Below, piece after piece: positions 1 to 10,600 of a DNA stretch of 64,000 nucleotides (the stretch's first letter is position 1; every line of letters begins with the position of its first letter). The DNA lies in contig CAZNLH010000004.1 in assembly GCA_964573995.1 (NCBI GenBank), positions 1 to 64,000 of the forward strand. Reading direction: 5' to 3'. The translations under genes were made by a program, and so were the position numbers. The stretch is from CAZNLH01 sp964573995 (lineage in GTDB: Bacteria > Gemmatimonadota > CAZMKB01 > CAZNLH01). The notes under the pieces are model-generated. The model saw nothing but the letters and a program-made list of their open reading frames with translations. It did not search any database and was not told where the DNA came from.

Positions 1-837
1 GAATGCATAGACTGCCACGAAAGGGACTACCTCGCCACCGATAATCCCGGCCATGTATCCCTCGGGCTCGGAACGGCATGCACGGATTGCCATGAGACCG
101 TTAGGTGGCGGCCGGCATTCTTCCCGTCCCATGATCCTATCTTTCCGATCTTCACGGGGACGCACAGTGGGACATGGGGCGACTGCAGCGATTGTCACCC
201 CGACCCTTCATCCTTCTCGGTCTTTTCATGCTTTCGGTGCCATTCACAGGCAAAGATGGACCGGGAACACGGCAACATGCCCGGCTACAGTTACGACAGC
301 CAATCGTGCCTGGGATGCCATCCCTCGGGCAGCGCGGAGGGAGGAATCGCAAACCACGACCAGGACTACTTCCCCATATACTCCGGCACCCACTCCGGCA
401 CCTGGAACGCATGCTCGGAGTGCCACACCGTCTCAGGAGACTTCAGCACGTTTACCTGCCTGAGTTGCCACGAACACGACCAGAACACCTCTGACGGCCA
501 ACACCAGGGCATACCCGGCTACTCATACGACAGCAACCAGTGCTACTCATGCCACCCCACGGGAGAAGGAGGCGACTTCCTCGACCACGACCCGCTCTAC
601 TTCCCGATATACTCGGGGAAGCACCAGGGAACATGGGACGATTGCACGATCTGTCACACCAACACGGGCGACTGGTCCATCTTCAGTTGCATCACGTGCC
701 ACGAGCACAGCCGGTCCGAGATGGACGACGAGCACCGGGAAGTGCAGGGTTACGTATATGACAGCCAGGCATGTTACGACTGCCATCCCAACGGAGAGAA
801 GACAATATCTTGGAAGGAAAGACACATCGAACGTTGA
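1..837 (+). CDS. Multiheme c-type cytochrome, 5' truncated by window edge
   Basis: The frame is open from base 1, so the N-terminus and export signal lie outside the window. The visible 278 residues hold eleven CxxCH haem-binding motifs (CIDCH, CTDCH, CSDCH, CFRCH, CLGCH, CSECH, CLSCH, CYSCH, CTICH, CITCH, CYDCH). From about residue 37 the protein is three tandem units of roughly 75 residues, each with three CxxCH motifs and a shared pattern: FPI-(F/Y)-(S/T)-G-x-H-x-GTW, then CxxCH twice, then GY-x-YDS and CxxCHP-x-G. The role is periplasmic or outer-surface electron transfer. It ends in TGA at 835-837, inside the next gene, so the two are translationally coupled. A link to extracellular electron transfer is inferred only from the neighbouring barrel gene. 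Confidence 0.9.
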   Translation, partial: ECIDCHERDYLATDNPGHVSLGLGTACTDCHETVRWRPAFFPSHDPIFPIFTGTHSGTWGDCSDCHPDPSSFSVFSCFRCHSQAKMDREHGNMPGYSYDSQSCLGCHPSGSAEGGIANHDQDYFPIYSGTHSGTWNACSECHTVSGDFSTFTCLSCHEHDQNTSDGQHQGIPGYSYDSNQCYSCHPTGEGGDFLDHDPLYFPIYSGKHQGTWDDCTICHTNTGDWSIFSCITCHEHSRSEMDDEHREVQGYVYDSQACYDCHPNGEKTISWKERHIER

Positions 838-2387
838 TCCTGCTCTTGACCCTCATGGCGGCTCTGGCCCCATACGGCAAGGCCGAGGCTGAAGTCGACG
901 GCCACGTGGGATACATATCAGGTGAGACGGTCTATATCGACATCGGTTACCGTGACGGCGTATCTACGGGCGATACCTTGCAGGTCATCCGTGAAGGAGC
1001 GCTAATCGGCCGAATGACCGTCTTGTCCACGGCATCGCACGCCTCTTCCTGCTCACCACTTTTTCCTGTCACCGAGATAGAGGTGGGCGACCTTGTTCGG
1101 GCGCGCGCCATACCCCTGCCGGCTACCGAGGAAGTGAAACCGCAGGGCGTGGAAAAAGAGGCGGAAAGGGGACCGTACAACCTGCTCAGCGGCCGGATAG
1201 CGCTCGGCTCCCTGCTTTCTGAAGACCTCACCAGTTCCGGCTTGGATTTCTCACAACCTTCCCTCAGCACGAGAATAGAAGTGGACGACATCGTCGGAAG
1301 ACCGATCTCCTTGCGCCTCCGTCACCGCTCCAGGTATTATGCCCGCCAGAGCCGCCTTGGAGGAGAAAACACATCCGACAGGTGGACTCACCAGGTCTTC
1401 GAACTGGCTCTTACATACAGACAAGAAGGCGCCCCCCTGTTTCTCCAAGTGGGCCGCATCTTGCCCTCCGCTCCAAGTGGTCTCGGGTACGTGGACGGGG
1501 CGATGATCGCCTTGCGGCCGTCCGCGCACATTACGGTAGGTGGAACGGGCGGCACGAGGCCGGATCCACTGACATCCGGTTTCCGCCGTGATGTGGTGTC
1601 AATAGGCGCCTTTTCCAGTTACGAGACGCGCAATGAGAAAGGGGGGCAGGCTACTCTCTCCGGTTCCTTTACCGGGAACTATCGCTCGGGCGAGATCAGC
1701 CGGGAATACTTTTCACTGGAGGGTGATTACACGGACGGGGGCAGGATTTCGACCTCGGGCAACGTCGAGTTGGACCTGAACCGCGGATGGAGAAAGGGAT
1801 CGAGAGGGAGATCCCTCGAGCCGACGAGCCTGTACCTCTATCTACGTTACCAACTTGAAGGCAACCTCTCCCTTCGCCTCTCATTCGACAGGCGCAGGCA
1901 ACCGCGCACCCTCGATAATATCTCAACTCCCGACAGCCTCTTCGACAATTCAGCCCGCCGCGGCCTCCATACCGGCGTCTCCTGGACACCGTCCAGCAGG
2001 ATCCATATATCCGGAGGGTTCGGGGTGCGATTTCGTGGTGAGATGGACAACATAATCTCCGCCTCAGGGAGGGCAAGGCTGAGGGATTTCCCCGTGGCCG
2101 GAGTCGTCACCGACGGCGGGCTCTCGATCTTCGAGGGCATGTTCACCAGCGGCTACAGGCCCATGGTCTCCTTCTCCCTATCGCCCTGCCGCGACCTCGG
2201 CGTGGACGTCAGGGGCGGAGACTCCATCTATCATACCGGCAATGATACGAATCACAATCCCTGGATAGGATCCGCCCTTCGATACCGGCTCAACAGCCAC
2301 CATTACCTCGCCTTATCTTTCACCGGGTACCTCTCCGGCAGGCTCCGCTCCGCGCAAGTCTTCGCCGAGACAGGTGTCGTCTTTTGA
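810..2387 (+). CDS. Outer-membrane beta-barrel protein with FlgT-like N-terminal domain
   Basis: I place the start at TTG 810: it follows a GGAGA-type ribosome site at about 791-799 and gives a signal peptide (charged MEGKTHR, a hydrophobic LILLLTLMAALA, then a likely cut after KAEA). An upstream ATG at 771 and a TTG at 834 overlapping the cytochrome stop are alternatives. Residues of about 30-90 resemble FlgT C-terminal/FlgT-like domains (VYIDIGYRDGVSTGD, then a late VGD motif). The rest (about 140-525) is an alternating polar/aromatic pattern typical of a long beta-barrel and ends in VVF, an outer-membrane-type C-terminal residue. Overlap with the multiheme cytochrome suggests a porin-cytochrome partnership, which is inference. 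Specific family not recognised. Confidence 0.75.
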   Translation: MEGKTHRTLILLLTLMAALAPYGKAEAEVDGHVGYISGETVYIDIGYRDGVSTGDTLQVIREGALIGRMTVLSTASHASSCSPLFPVTEIEVGDLVRARAIPLPATEEVKPQGVEKEAERGPYNLLSGRIALGSLLSEDLTSSGLDFSQPSLSTRIEVDDIVGRPISLRLRHRSRYYARQSRLGGENTSDRWTHQVFELALTYRQEGAPLFLQVGRILPSAPSGLGYVDGAMIALRPSAHITVGGTGGTRPDPLTSGFRRDVVSIGAFSSYETRNEKGGQATLSGSFTGNYRSGEISREYFSLEGDYTDGGRISTSGNVELDLNRGWRKGSRGRSLEPTSLYLYLRYQLEGNLSLRLSFDRRRQPRTLDNISTPDSLFDNSARRGLHTGVSWTPSSRIHISGGFGVRFRGEMDNIISASGRARLRDFPVAGVVTDGGLSIFEGMFTSGYRPMVSFSLSPCRDLGVDVRGGDSIYHTGNDTNHNPWIGSALRYRLNSHHYLALSFTGYLSGRLRSAQVFAETGVVF

Positions 2388-2468
2388 GAAGAACCCGGTG
2401 ACGCCCTCTCCCCTTGTAACCTCGATAGATGCGAAGACCCATGGGGGGATGCCGGTCGGGAGATCAAC

Positions 2469-2497
2469 TTGACAAACCCTCCGCTCGGTGATATCAT
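2469..2497 (+). promoter_or_regulatory. Sigma70-type promoter for the LOG-family gene
   Basis: TTGACA (2469-2474), 17-bp spacer, TATCAT (2492-2497). It sits about 85 bp upstream of the ATG at 2581 and just after the barrel gene, so the LOG gene probably forms its own unit. Confidence 0.7.
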
Positions 2498-2580
2498 CGC
2501 TATGTCGCCTGTCGCGTCATACACGTGCCCATTGATCGCAGGAGCAGTCGCGCGGCTTAGTATAACCCCTGGAGAAGCCA

Positions 2581-3264
2581 ATGAAGAAACCGTTGAAGAG
2601 AGGAAGCGGAACTGCTCCGCCCCAGGACCACCACGGAAAGAACAACACACCAAACAGCATCCACCTTCCTCCCATAACGGTCGGCGTGATGGGCTCGGCC
2701 GGCGGCCAAATCCCGGACGAGGTGTATGGTAAATTATACCGGTTGGGTCAGGAAATCGCGCGGAGGGGTTATGTGCTGATCACCGGGGCCAGTCCAGGTC
2801 TACCGCACGAGGCGATCAAGGGGGCCAAGTCTCGGGGGGGCATAACGATCGGCGTGTCTCCCGCCCTCAATTTCGGCGAACACATGATGAAGTACAAGGC
2901 CCCGTGCCGTGGATACGATGCCATTATCTACACCGGGAGCGGCCTGATGGGACGGGAGATTGAGAACATCAGGTCCTGCGACATCGTAATCCTTGCCGGG
3001 GGCAGATCGGGGACGCTCGGAGAATTCGCTATCGCGTACGACGAATCCAAGTTGATCGGGGTGTTGCTCGGCACCGGCGGCATAACCGACAACATAGAGG
3101 CGATAATAAACTTCATCAACAAAGAGACCGAGGCGACCGTCCTCTACGAGCAAGATCCCTCGAAACTCCTCGATCTACTCGTAGACGCATACAACCGGAA
3201 ATTACGCCCCTACTACCTGACCGTCCTGGCCAATAGGAATCCCGACGGGGAGTTGGAGGAATAG
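2581..3264 (+). CDS. LOG/TIGR00725-family Rossmann-fold nucleotide-binding protein
   Basis: A 227-residue protein of the LOG (lysine-decarboxylase-like) superfamily. The conserved core runs from VGVMGSAGG (about residue 36) through GYVLITGASPGLPHEA to AGGRSGTLGEF near residues 139-149. That last motif corresponds to the family PGGxGTxxE motif with P replaced by A, and the Glu is kept. Some LOG proteins are phosphoribohydrolases that release cytokinin-type bases; for the TIGR00725 branch the substrate is not established. The first 35 residues are Lys/His/Pro-rich and probably disordered. Start ATG 2581 has GGAG six bases upstream. It converges on the next gene with 39 bp between stops. Confidence 0.8.
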   Translation: MKKPLKRGSGTAPPQDHHGKNNTPNSIHLPPITVGVMGSAGGQIPDEVYGKLYRLGQEIARRGYVLITGASPGLPHEAIKGAKSRGGITIGVSPALNFGEHMMKYKAPCRGYDAIIYTGSGLMGREIENIRSCDIVILAGGRSGTLGEFAIAYDESKLIGVLLGTGGITDNIEAIINFINKETEATVLYEQDPSKLLDLLVDAYNRKLRPYYLTVLANRNPDGELEE

Positions 3265-3303
3265 GGTGCCGGGCTACCCCACCGGCAACGATCCCGCGCG
3301 CTT

Positions 3304-4401
3304 CTACTTCGCCATTATCATCTTCCGGGTGAGGCTCCTTCCACCGGCAACCAACCTGTAGAGGTAGACCCCCGAGGGGAGAGACTTCCCCTCATCGTCC
3401 CTGCCATCCCAACTCACAGTATATTCTCCAGGTTCCATCGCGCCGGAGGCAAGGGTCTTGACCCTCCTCCCGCGGATGGTATAGACCGACAGGTCCACGT
3501 ACCCTTTCGCCCCATCCTGCACGGAAAACCGGATCTCGGTGCTGGGATTGAACGGGTTGGGCGAATTCTGCTCAAGATCGAACGCTCGAGGGATCACCGC
3601 GCCCCCGCGATCGTTCCCGATCCCTGACGGATTGGCAGTCCTGATGACGGAGGCCGCCTGGGTGAAGTTGGGGTTCGTCTCGCCTTCCATCGAGGTGACT
3701 TCGACGACGAACGTTGGTTCCCTGGCCACCCAGTCGTACTCTATCGTGGCGGTCGTGTCCGAGAACTGGAAGGGTGGCATGCCGACGGTTGTGATCATCG
3801 TGTCGTAGATGGCCACCCTGAGCACGTCGAAGGTGCCCGCCGGGACGGTCATCGTACCCCAGGCGTCCACCGAGTTGTGGCTCTTCTCAGCAATGGTGCT
3901 AACGACCCCGAACACGGTGTCGGACCAACTGTATTCCATGTCCCAAGCGGAACCCATCGATACAGGCAGGGGGATCTGCATCATCGGGTTGTAGACCACG
4001 TCGTACCCGCTGTCGGCCCAGTTGTAACCGAAGCCCTGGAAGGTCCACACGCTTGGATCGACCCGCATGTACTGGAAGAAATCCACCCCCTCTGAATCGG
4101 ACTGATTGTAGCAGAAGTTGGACGTGGCAAAGTCCGAAGCGAAGGGGGTCGTCGAGGGATCCACCACCACCGATGTGCTCTGCCACGACATAGTGTAGGA
4201 GGAGAAGTCCCAGTTGCGAGGCCCCCCTGCCGTTCCCAGATCCACGGGAAATGTGCCCGGGCCCGTACCCTCCTCCGTCAAAGTATAACCGACCGGCTTG
4301 TGGATATCGGAACTCGTAATGGTGATCTGAGCCACGAGCACGCCCGGCAACGAACAAAAGAGGGCAAGCGGGATCAGTACGACAAACAACGCCTTCTTCA
4401 T
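3304..4401 (-). CDS. Secreted protein with C-terminal FlgD-like sorting domain
   Basis: 365 residues from ATG 4401, chosen because GGAGG lies six bases upstream and the product opens with a clean signal peptide (MKKALFVVLIPLALFCSLPG, cut near VAQ). The body (about residues 25-270) is a beta-rich domain of unknown function. The C-terminal 85 or so residues form the Ig-like FlgD/Por-type sorting module: QNSPNPFNPSTEIRF, then VYTIRGRRVKTL, YTVSWDGRDDEG, SGVYLYRL and a basic end RKMIMAK. In FCB bacteria this module marks proteins exported to the cell surface; the secretion machinery is not in the window. No partner gene is apparent. Confidence 0.8.
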   Translation of the reverse strand: MKKALFVVLIPLALFCSLPGVLVAQITITSSDIHKPVGYTLTEEGTGPGTFPVDLGTAGGPRNWDFSSYTMSWQSTSVVVDPSTTPFASDFATSNFCYNQSDSEGVDFFQYMRVDPSVWTFQGFGYNWADSGYDVVYNPMMQIPLPVSMGSAWDMEYSWSDTVFGVVSTIAEKSHNSVDAWGTMTVPAGTFDVLRVAIYDTMITTVGMPPFQFSDTTATIEYDWVAREPTFVVEVTSMEGETNPNFTQAASVIRTANPSGIGNDRGGAVIPRAFDLEQNSPNPFNPSTEIRFSVQDGAKGYVDLSVYTIRGRRVKTLASGAMEPGEYTVSWDGRDDEGKSLPSGVYLYRLVAGGRSLTRKMIMAK

Positions 4402-4458
4402 GAAACCTCCTCCGGTCAAGGACCCAACCACTTAGAACGCCCTTAAATATCTCTCCCT

Positions 4459-4474
4459 TTGCCCCATAGGGCAA
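4459..4474. repeat. Short inverted repeat upstream of the secreted-protein gene
   Basis: TTGCCC-CATA-GGGCAA gives 6-bp arms around a 4-base centre, 58 bp upstream of the ATG at 4401. On the minus strand its TTGCCC could serve as a weak -35. There is no T-run on the correct side for a terminator, so an operator-like role is the only regulatory reading I can offer, weakly. Confidence 0.3.
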
Positions 4475-4535
4475 GAAAAAAATCGAAGGTGAAAATTATT
4501 GCGAAGTCCTGGCGTTTTTCCCGGATAACCGCGGC

Positions 4536-7500
4536 CTACCCCGAGATCCACCGTGCCAGTAAGGTCTTCCAGAAACCACGCAGGTCGTCGAAGTAGGTGT
4601 AGAATAGGGGGACCACGAAGAGGGTGAGGAGCGTCGAGGTCACGAGCCCGCCGATCATAGTCCGGCCCAGGGGTGCGTAGGGGATCCCGATCAGCCCGCT
4701 CTTGCCTATCGCCATGGGAAGTAACCCGAAGATCGTCGTCAACGCCGTCATCAGGATAGGCCGGAACCTGTGCCGGCCCGCCTCGAGGATCGCATCACGC
4801 CGTGAATAGCCCTCACCACGAAGGCGGTTCACCAGGTCTATCAGCACGATCGCATTGTTCACCACCACCCCGATCAGGATGATCAACCCTATCCCCGCCA
4901 TGATGTCGAAGGCCGTATCCGTCAGATACAGCAGCCAGTACACCCCTATGAAGGCGAAGGGGATCGAGACCAGGATCGAAAGCGGCAGGATAAACGACTC
5001 GAAGAGGACACCCATCAACAGGAAGACGAAGGTGATCGCCAGGATTATGGCAAAGGTCTGCGCCTCGTTCGACTTCTGGATGTCGATGTAACGCTCCCCC
5101 TTGTCCCAGGTATATCCGCGCGGCATGCCAATGCCCTCCATCGCGCGATCGATCTCGTCGTAGAGGCTCGCTATCTTGTCAACCGTGGTGTTGGCCTTTA
5201 CCTCGAGCATCGTCTTCCCGTTCTCCCGATGGATCTCACCGAAACCGCGTGTCACCTCGAAATCGGTAAGGGCGCTCAGCGGAATCTCTTCCCCGCGGCC
5301 CGTGGTAAAGGCCATGTTCTTGAGTTGCTCCAGCGTCTCCCGGTCCTCCTTCCGGAGTTGGACGCGGACATCCACCTCCTTTTCACCCTGGTGATACTTC
5401 GGGAGGTCGATCCCGCGAAGTGCGTACGATACGGTGCCGGCAACCATCCTGGTGGGGATCCCGTACTTCTCGGCCTGGCCCCTATCCACATTTACCCTGA
5501 TCTCATCCTGGCCCTTCTCGATGTCGGTGTCCACGCTCACGATCTCGGGGATCCCCTCGAGCCGGCGCTCGACCTCCCGGGAGAGACCGGCCAATACCCG
5601 CGTGTCGGGACCGTAGAGGACGACCGAGACGGATGCCTCGTCGCTCGTCTCCCGCCTCCAGCCGAAGTTCAAATCCACGCCGGGGGCCCTCGGGATCTCT
5701 TCCTTGACGTCCTCGATAACCTCTTCCCGGCTCATGCGCTCCTTCACATCGAGCCCGACAAGAGACCTGAGCCAGAGGGAGACCTGGGAATACCACTCGA
5801 CGTCCTCCAGTGGCCTGAGGAAGACATGTACCATCCCCCACACGTTTGAAAATCTCACGTCGACCGTCTTGATGCCGTATCTCTGCCTGTTCTTCTCGAA
5901 GAACGACTCCAGACCACGGAAATAGGCATCGGCCTCCTCTATGCTGAAACTGTTGGGCAGGTCGAACGTCAGCCGGAAGTCGTTGATGTTTCCCTCGCTC
6001 TTGTCAGTGGTTTCGATACGACTCATCGGTATCTGCAGGCTTGCCAACAGGAGGAAGGCGATGAGGGCGGCATCGACCCGGTGCTGCAGGGTCCATCGAA
6101 GCGCCACGTGGTAGCGCCGTCTCGCCCACTCGACCCCCCTCGATACACCGGGTCGCCCGCTGCCGGTAATCCTCGCCGCACCGAAGGGGATGAACAGTAG
6201 GGCGACAATCAGGGACGCGAGCAGCGCGACTATGACCGGCAGCCCGATCCGCAGCATATAAAAGGAGAAACCCACGTCGTCGTTCATCAGGATCAGAGGC
6301 AGAAAGACCACCACGGTCGTCAGCGTGGCCATGGTCACCGCGAGGGCGACCTCGCTCGCCCCCGTAACGGCTGCCTCCTTCGTGCCGAGCCCCCTGTACT
6401 TCATGCGGTATATGTTCTCGACGATGACGATCGAGTTGTCTACCACGAGCCCGACGCTGATCATCAACCCCATCATCGTGATAATATTGAGCGACCACCT
6501 TACGAAGTAGAGAAACGTGACCGTCATCAGGAGCGAGAGGGGGATGGCCAGGAGGATGATCAGCGTCATCCGAACGCGGCGCAGGAAGTAATAGAGGATC
6601 AGGACGGCGAAGATCGCCCCCCAGAGGCCTGCGTTCTTGAGGTTGTCTATCGACTCCGTGATGTAACTGCCCTGATCGAAGAGCACCTGGAACTTCTTCC
6701 CCTTTAGCGCGGGATCACCGGCGATCTCGCCGTTCACCGTATCGAGTATCTCCCTCGACAGGGCCACCGTATTTGCCATCGACTCCTTGTAGACACCGAC
6801 CTTGATGGCGCTCTTCCCGTCGATCCTCTGGATGAAATCCCTCTCCGGGATGTCATAGGTAACGGTGGCGATGTCCCCGAGACGAACCCCGGTCCCGTTG
6901 ACCGGGATATCGCGTATCTCACTGATATCCCGGTACTTTGCGATCGAACGTACTCCCATCTTCCTCCCACCCTCTTCTACGTAGCCGCTCGATAGGTTGA
7001 AGTTGTCCTTCATCAGCGACTGTATGACCGGGTAGAGGTCCACGTTGTGGGCATTTGCCAGGTCATGATCCACCTCGACCTGGATCCTCTTCTCGTAGAC
7101 GCCCCAGATCTCCACGTAGGCGACCCCATCGATCCTCTCCAGCGGCCGCTTGATGTGCCTTTCCGCCAGGTAGTAAGGGTCTTCGACGCTGCTGTCGAGT
7201 GTCACTGAGAAGAAGATTATGGGATCGTCGTCGTCGCTGAATTTCCTTATGTAGATCTGATCGACGTCCTCCGGGAGTTCCGCACGAACCCGCTCCATGC
7301 GGTCACGCAGCGCGCTGTATGCCAGGTCCATGTCGGTCTTCTGATCGAACTCCACGAAGGCCCGCAAGCCATCGTTGCGGCTCCAAGTCTCGACCTTGTC
7401 GACGCCCCGGATGGTCTGGATCGCCTCCTCGACGGGATGGGCGATCTTATCCTCTACTTCCGAGGGGTTGGCTTTCGGGTAGGCTATCCATACGCCCAGG

Positions 7501-7658
7501 AAAGGCGGGCTGAAACCCGATGGGAGCAGTTTGACAGGGATACGGACATAGGCGATGACCCCGATCACGAGGAGGGCCACAATGGCCATCGAGACCGTCA
7601 CCGGCCTGGACACCGATATCCGGGGGAGCAATGCGCCCTTGGCCCGCCTTATGCCCAT
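4536..7658 (-). CDS. RND efflux transporter permease (second pump of operon)
   Basis: 1040 residues, the usual length for an AcrB/HAE1-type inner-membrane RND pump that couples proton entry to export of hydrophobic compounds or metals. Seen: TM1 near residues 20-40 (SMAIVALLVIGVIAYVRIPV), periplasmic porter region, TM4 motif GLVVDNSIVIVENIY with the relay Asp followed by Asn rather than a second Asp, a second porter half, and the C-terminal TM bundle with ITFVFLLMGVLFESF and GVVVNNAIVLIDL. It starts 4 bp after the stop of the preceding pump gene, so the two are one transcript. Having two different RND subunits suggests a heteromeric MdtBC-like pump or two pumps sharing one adaptor. Substrate cannot be read from sequence. 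Confidence 0.93.
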   Translation of the reverse strand: MGIRRAKGALLPRISVSRPVTVSMAIVALLVIGVIAYVRIPVKLLPSGFSPPFLGVWIAYPKANPSEVEDKIAHPVEEAIQTIRGVDKVETWSRNDGLRAFVEFDQKTDMDLAYSALRDRMERVRAELPEDVDQIYIRKFSDDDDPIIFFSVTLDSSVEDPYYLAERHIKRPLERIDGVAYVEIWGVYEKRIQVEVDHDLANAHNVDLYPVIQSLMKDNFNLSSGYVEEGGRKMGVRSIAKYRDISEIRDIPVNGTGVRLGDIATVTYDIPERDFIQRIDGKSAIKVGVYKESMANTVALSREILDTVNGEIAGDPALKGKKFQVLFDQGSYITESIDNLKNAGLWGAIFAVLILYYFLRRVRMTLIILLAIPLSLLMTVTFLYFVRWSLNIITMMGLMISVGLVVDNSIVIVENIYRMKYRGLGTKEAAVTGASEVALAVTMATLTTVVVFLPLILMNDDVGFSFYMLRIGLPVIVALLASLIVALLFIPFGAARITGSGRPGVSRGVEWARRRYHVALRWTLQHRVDAALIAFLLLASLQIPMSRIETTDKSEGNINDFRLTFDLPNSFSIEEADAYFRGLESFFEKNRQRYGIKTVDVRFSNVWGMVHVFLRPLEDVEWYSQVSLWLRSLVGLDVKERMSREEVIEDVKEEIPRAPGVDLNFGWRRETSDEASVSVVLYGPDTRVLAGLSREVERRLEGIPEIVSVDTDIEKGQDEIRVNVDRGQAEKYGIPTRMVAGTVSYALRGIDLPKYHQGEKEVDVRVQLRKEDRETLEQLKNMAFTTGRGEEIPLSALTDFEVTRGFGEIHRENGKTMLEVKANTTVDKIASLYDEIDRAMEGIGMPRGYTWDKGERYIDIQKSNEAQTFAIILAITFVFLLMGVLFESFILPLSILVSIPFAFIGVYWLLYLTDTAFDIMAGIGLIILIGVVVNNAIVLIDLVNRLRGEGYSRRDAILEAGRHRFRPILMTALTTIFGLLPMAIGKSGLIGIPYAPLGRTMIGGLVTSTLLTLFVVPLFYTYFDDLRGFWKTLLARWISG

Positions 7659-7662
7659 TCCA

Positions 7663-10600
7663 TCAATCTCCCCGGGCCACCAGGTTATAGATGGTCGGTA
7701 TGACGATTAGAGTCAGCAGGGTGGCACTGATAAGCCCGGCGATCACCGTGACCGCCATGGGCGTGCGGATTTCCGCCCCCTCTCCCATCCCGAGCGCCAT
7801 CGGCAGGAGCCCGAGAACGGTGGTGGCGGTCGTCATCAGGATGGGACGCAGCCTCACCTTTCCCCCCAGGACGATGGCCTCCACCTTAGCCATCCCTCTC
7901 CCCCTGAGCGTATTGATGTAATCTATGAGGACGATCGCGTTGTTGACGACGATCCCCACCAGCATGATCAGCCCGATGAAGACCATGACACTGATGGAAA
8001 TACCGAGCGCGTACAGGGCAAGGACAACGCCGATCAGGGCAAGGGGGATGGTAAAGATAATCACGAAGGGGAGGACGAGGGACTCGAACTGGCTTGCCAT
8101 TACTACGTAAACGAGGAAGATCGCCAGCATCATGGCGAAAAGGAGGCTGTCCATCGATGTCTCCATCTCGCGGTTCTGCCCGCCTATATGGTATGTGAAA
8201 TCCTCCGGCATGGCCATTCCGTGAAGGATACCGGATATCGCCCGGGTGGCCGATCCAAGGTCGAGTCCGTCCAGGTTCGCGGTTATCAGGGCCGCTCTCT
8301 GCTGGTCTACACGCCTTATCTCGCTGGGTCCCTCCTCGACCCTGACATCCGCCACGGCGCTCAAGGGAATGGGGATCTCTCCTCCCGGGTTGACGACGAG
8401 CCGTCTCAGGTCCTCGACACTCCTCTTGTCCGAATCTCTAAGACGGACCCGCAGATCGACCTCCCTGTCCTCTTCCCTGTACTCCGTCGCCACGTCTCCC
8501 AGTACCTTGTTCCGTACCATGGAGGCCACGTCAAAGACGCTGAGGCCGTACCTGGCAAGTTGCTCCCGGTCGTAACGGATCTGGACCTCCGGGTAACCCC
8601 TCTGGATGTGGGCCTTGACATCCGAGAGACCCGGCACTTCCGCCATACGGTCCGCCACCTCCCGGCTGATCCTCTCCAGGGTCCCGAGATCATAGCCCTC
8701 TATCTCGACCTCTACCGGCGTCCTGAAACTGAACAGCGACGGCCTCGAGATCTTCACCTCCATGTCCGGTATCGCCGAGAGGCGCCCCCGAAGGTAATGG
8801 ATCAGCCTCTCTTCCTCCTCGACCATGCCTCCACCGCCGTTGAGCATGACGGTCAATTTCGCCGTGTTTTCCCCTTCTTCCGCGGAAGGATTCGATTTCT
8901 TCTCCACCCCTACCACGGTAGCCACCTCGTCGACTTCGTCCCTCGACAGCACGAGGTCCTCCACCGGCTCGACCGCGTCCAGCGTCCGCACCAGGGGTGT
9001 TCCCACCGGCATGGAGACGTCTATATTGAATTCTCCGCGATGTACCTCGGGGATAAGTTCCCTCCCCAATCTTGGAAGCAATACGAACAGGCTGACGACG
9101 AAAGGAACGCCGGCCGCAAGGGCCACCGAGCCGGGGTGATCGATTGCACTCCTCAACACCCGCGGATATGTGCCGCTCAACCATCCATAACCGAGGTCGA
9201 AGCCCCTCAGGACGAGCGTCACGAGCGGCCTGAGAAGCGCGGCAAGCATGAAGAAGATCGACTCGACGAGGACGATCGCCGCCAGCACGACGAGCAGGCA
9301 CGCCTTCCCGATAACCGTGAATAGGTGTTGAAAGAGGTATCGGAGGAGGATGTAGAGGAGACCGGGCAGGAATAGGAGGACGGCCAGTCCCCTCACGGCC
9401 ACCCGAATCGCCGTGTTTTCCTCGCTCCCGCGTCCAGCGGAGAAGAAGCGGCGGAGCACCTCGATGCCCCTGAGAAAATCCTCCTGCGACCGGAACGCCA
9501 GGATCCCCTCCCAGGCCGACCCCACGCCTGCGTACCGTCCGAGAAGGAGGCCCCGATCTTCACCCAACCGGCGAGTCCAGGAATCGGGCAAGCCCCGGAA
9601 TCTCCGGGAGGGGAGAAGCCGAAAGAGAAGGAGGATAGGCAAGAGCAGCCCGGCGGCCGCTTTCACGACGAGTTCGCCCGCCGTCCCGAGGAGGCGGAGG
9701 ATCTTACCGGCAAGCTCCCCCAGGAAGAGGACCGAAAGGGCCATCCGCTTCCCCGCGTCGGCCGGTTGCGGGCCTTCAGGCCGAGACTCCTCCGGTCCCC
9801 GCCCCTCCAGGACATGGAACCTTAGGATATGGGACCGGCCGAGTCGGTCCCTCAACCCGTCTCCCGCGGCTTCCTCTATCCTCCGGGACGCCAGCATCGG
9901 TATGACGAAGAGTGAAACGGCAAGGGACATCAACAGGGCGAAGACTACCGTGAGGGACATATCGCCGAAGACCTGGCCGGCAATGCCCTCCACGAAGACT
10001 ATCGGGAAAAAGACTGCAATCGTCGTCAAGGTCGAGGCCGTCACGGCACCGCTCACCTCGCGGACCCCCCTCAGTGCGGATTGGACCACCCCATCGCCCT
10101 CTTCGCGACACCGGAAGATGCTCTCGATCACCACTATCGAATTGTCGACAAGCATCCCCACCCCGAGGGCCAGACCGCCGAGCGACATGATGTTCAACGA
10201 GACGCCGGCGATGTGCATGCAGGCAAATGTCGCCACGATGGAGACCGGAATGGAGACGCCCACAATCAGTGTCGTCGTAAGCCTCCTCAGGAAGAGGAAC
10301 AGGACCACCACGGCCAGCAGTCCCCCGATCAGGGCGGTATTGCGAACCTCGTCGACCGAATTTTCGATAAACACGGACTGGTCGGACAGGGTAACGACAT
10401 CAATGCCCTCTGGCAGCCGGTAGGTGAGAAAATCGGTCATCTCGTCCCTCAAGGCCTCGTCATACGCCCTTTTCCTCTTTATATCACGGAGTTCGCTGCG
10501 CGCCCCCTTTCCACGCCCGCGGTATTCCCCCTTTCCATCTCCCGAAGTCCCTCCTCCCTCCTCTTCAGGGGCCCCAGTGGGAGCCTCTTTCATCTCCCTC

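Noticed and set aside
3265..3303. Terminator between the converging LOG and secreted-protein genes
   Set aside because: A short GCCGG/CCGGC stem exists but no T-run follows on either strand.
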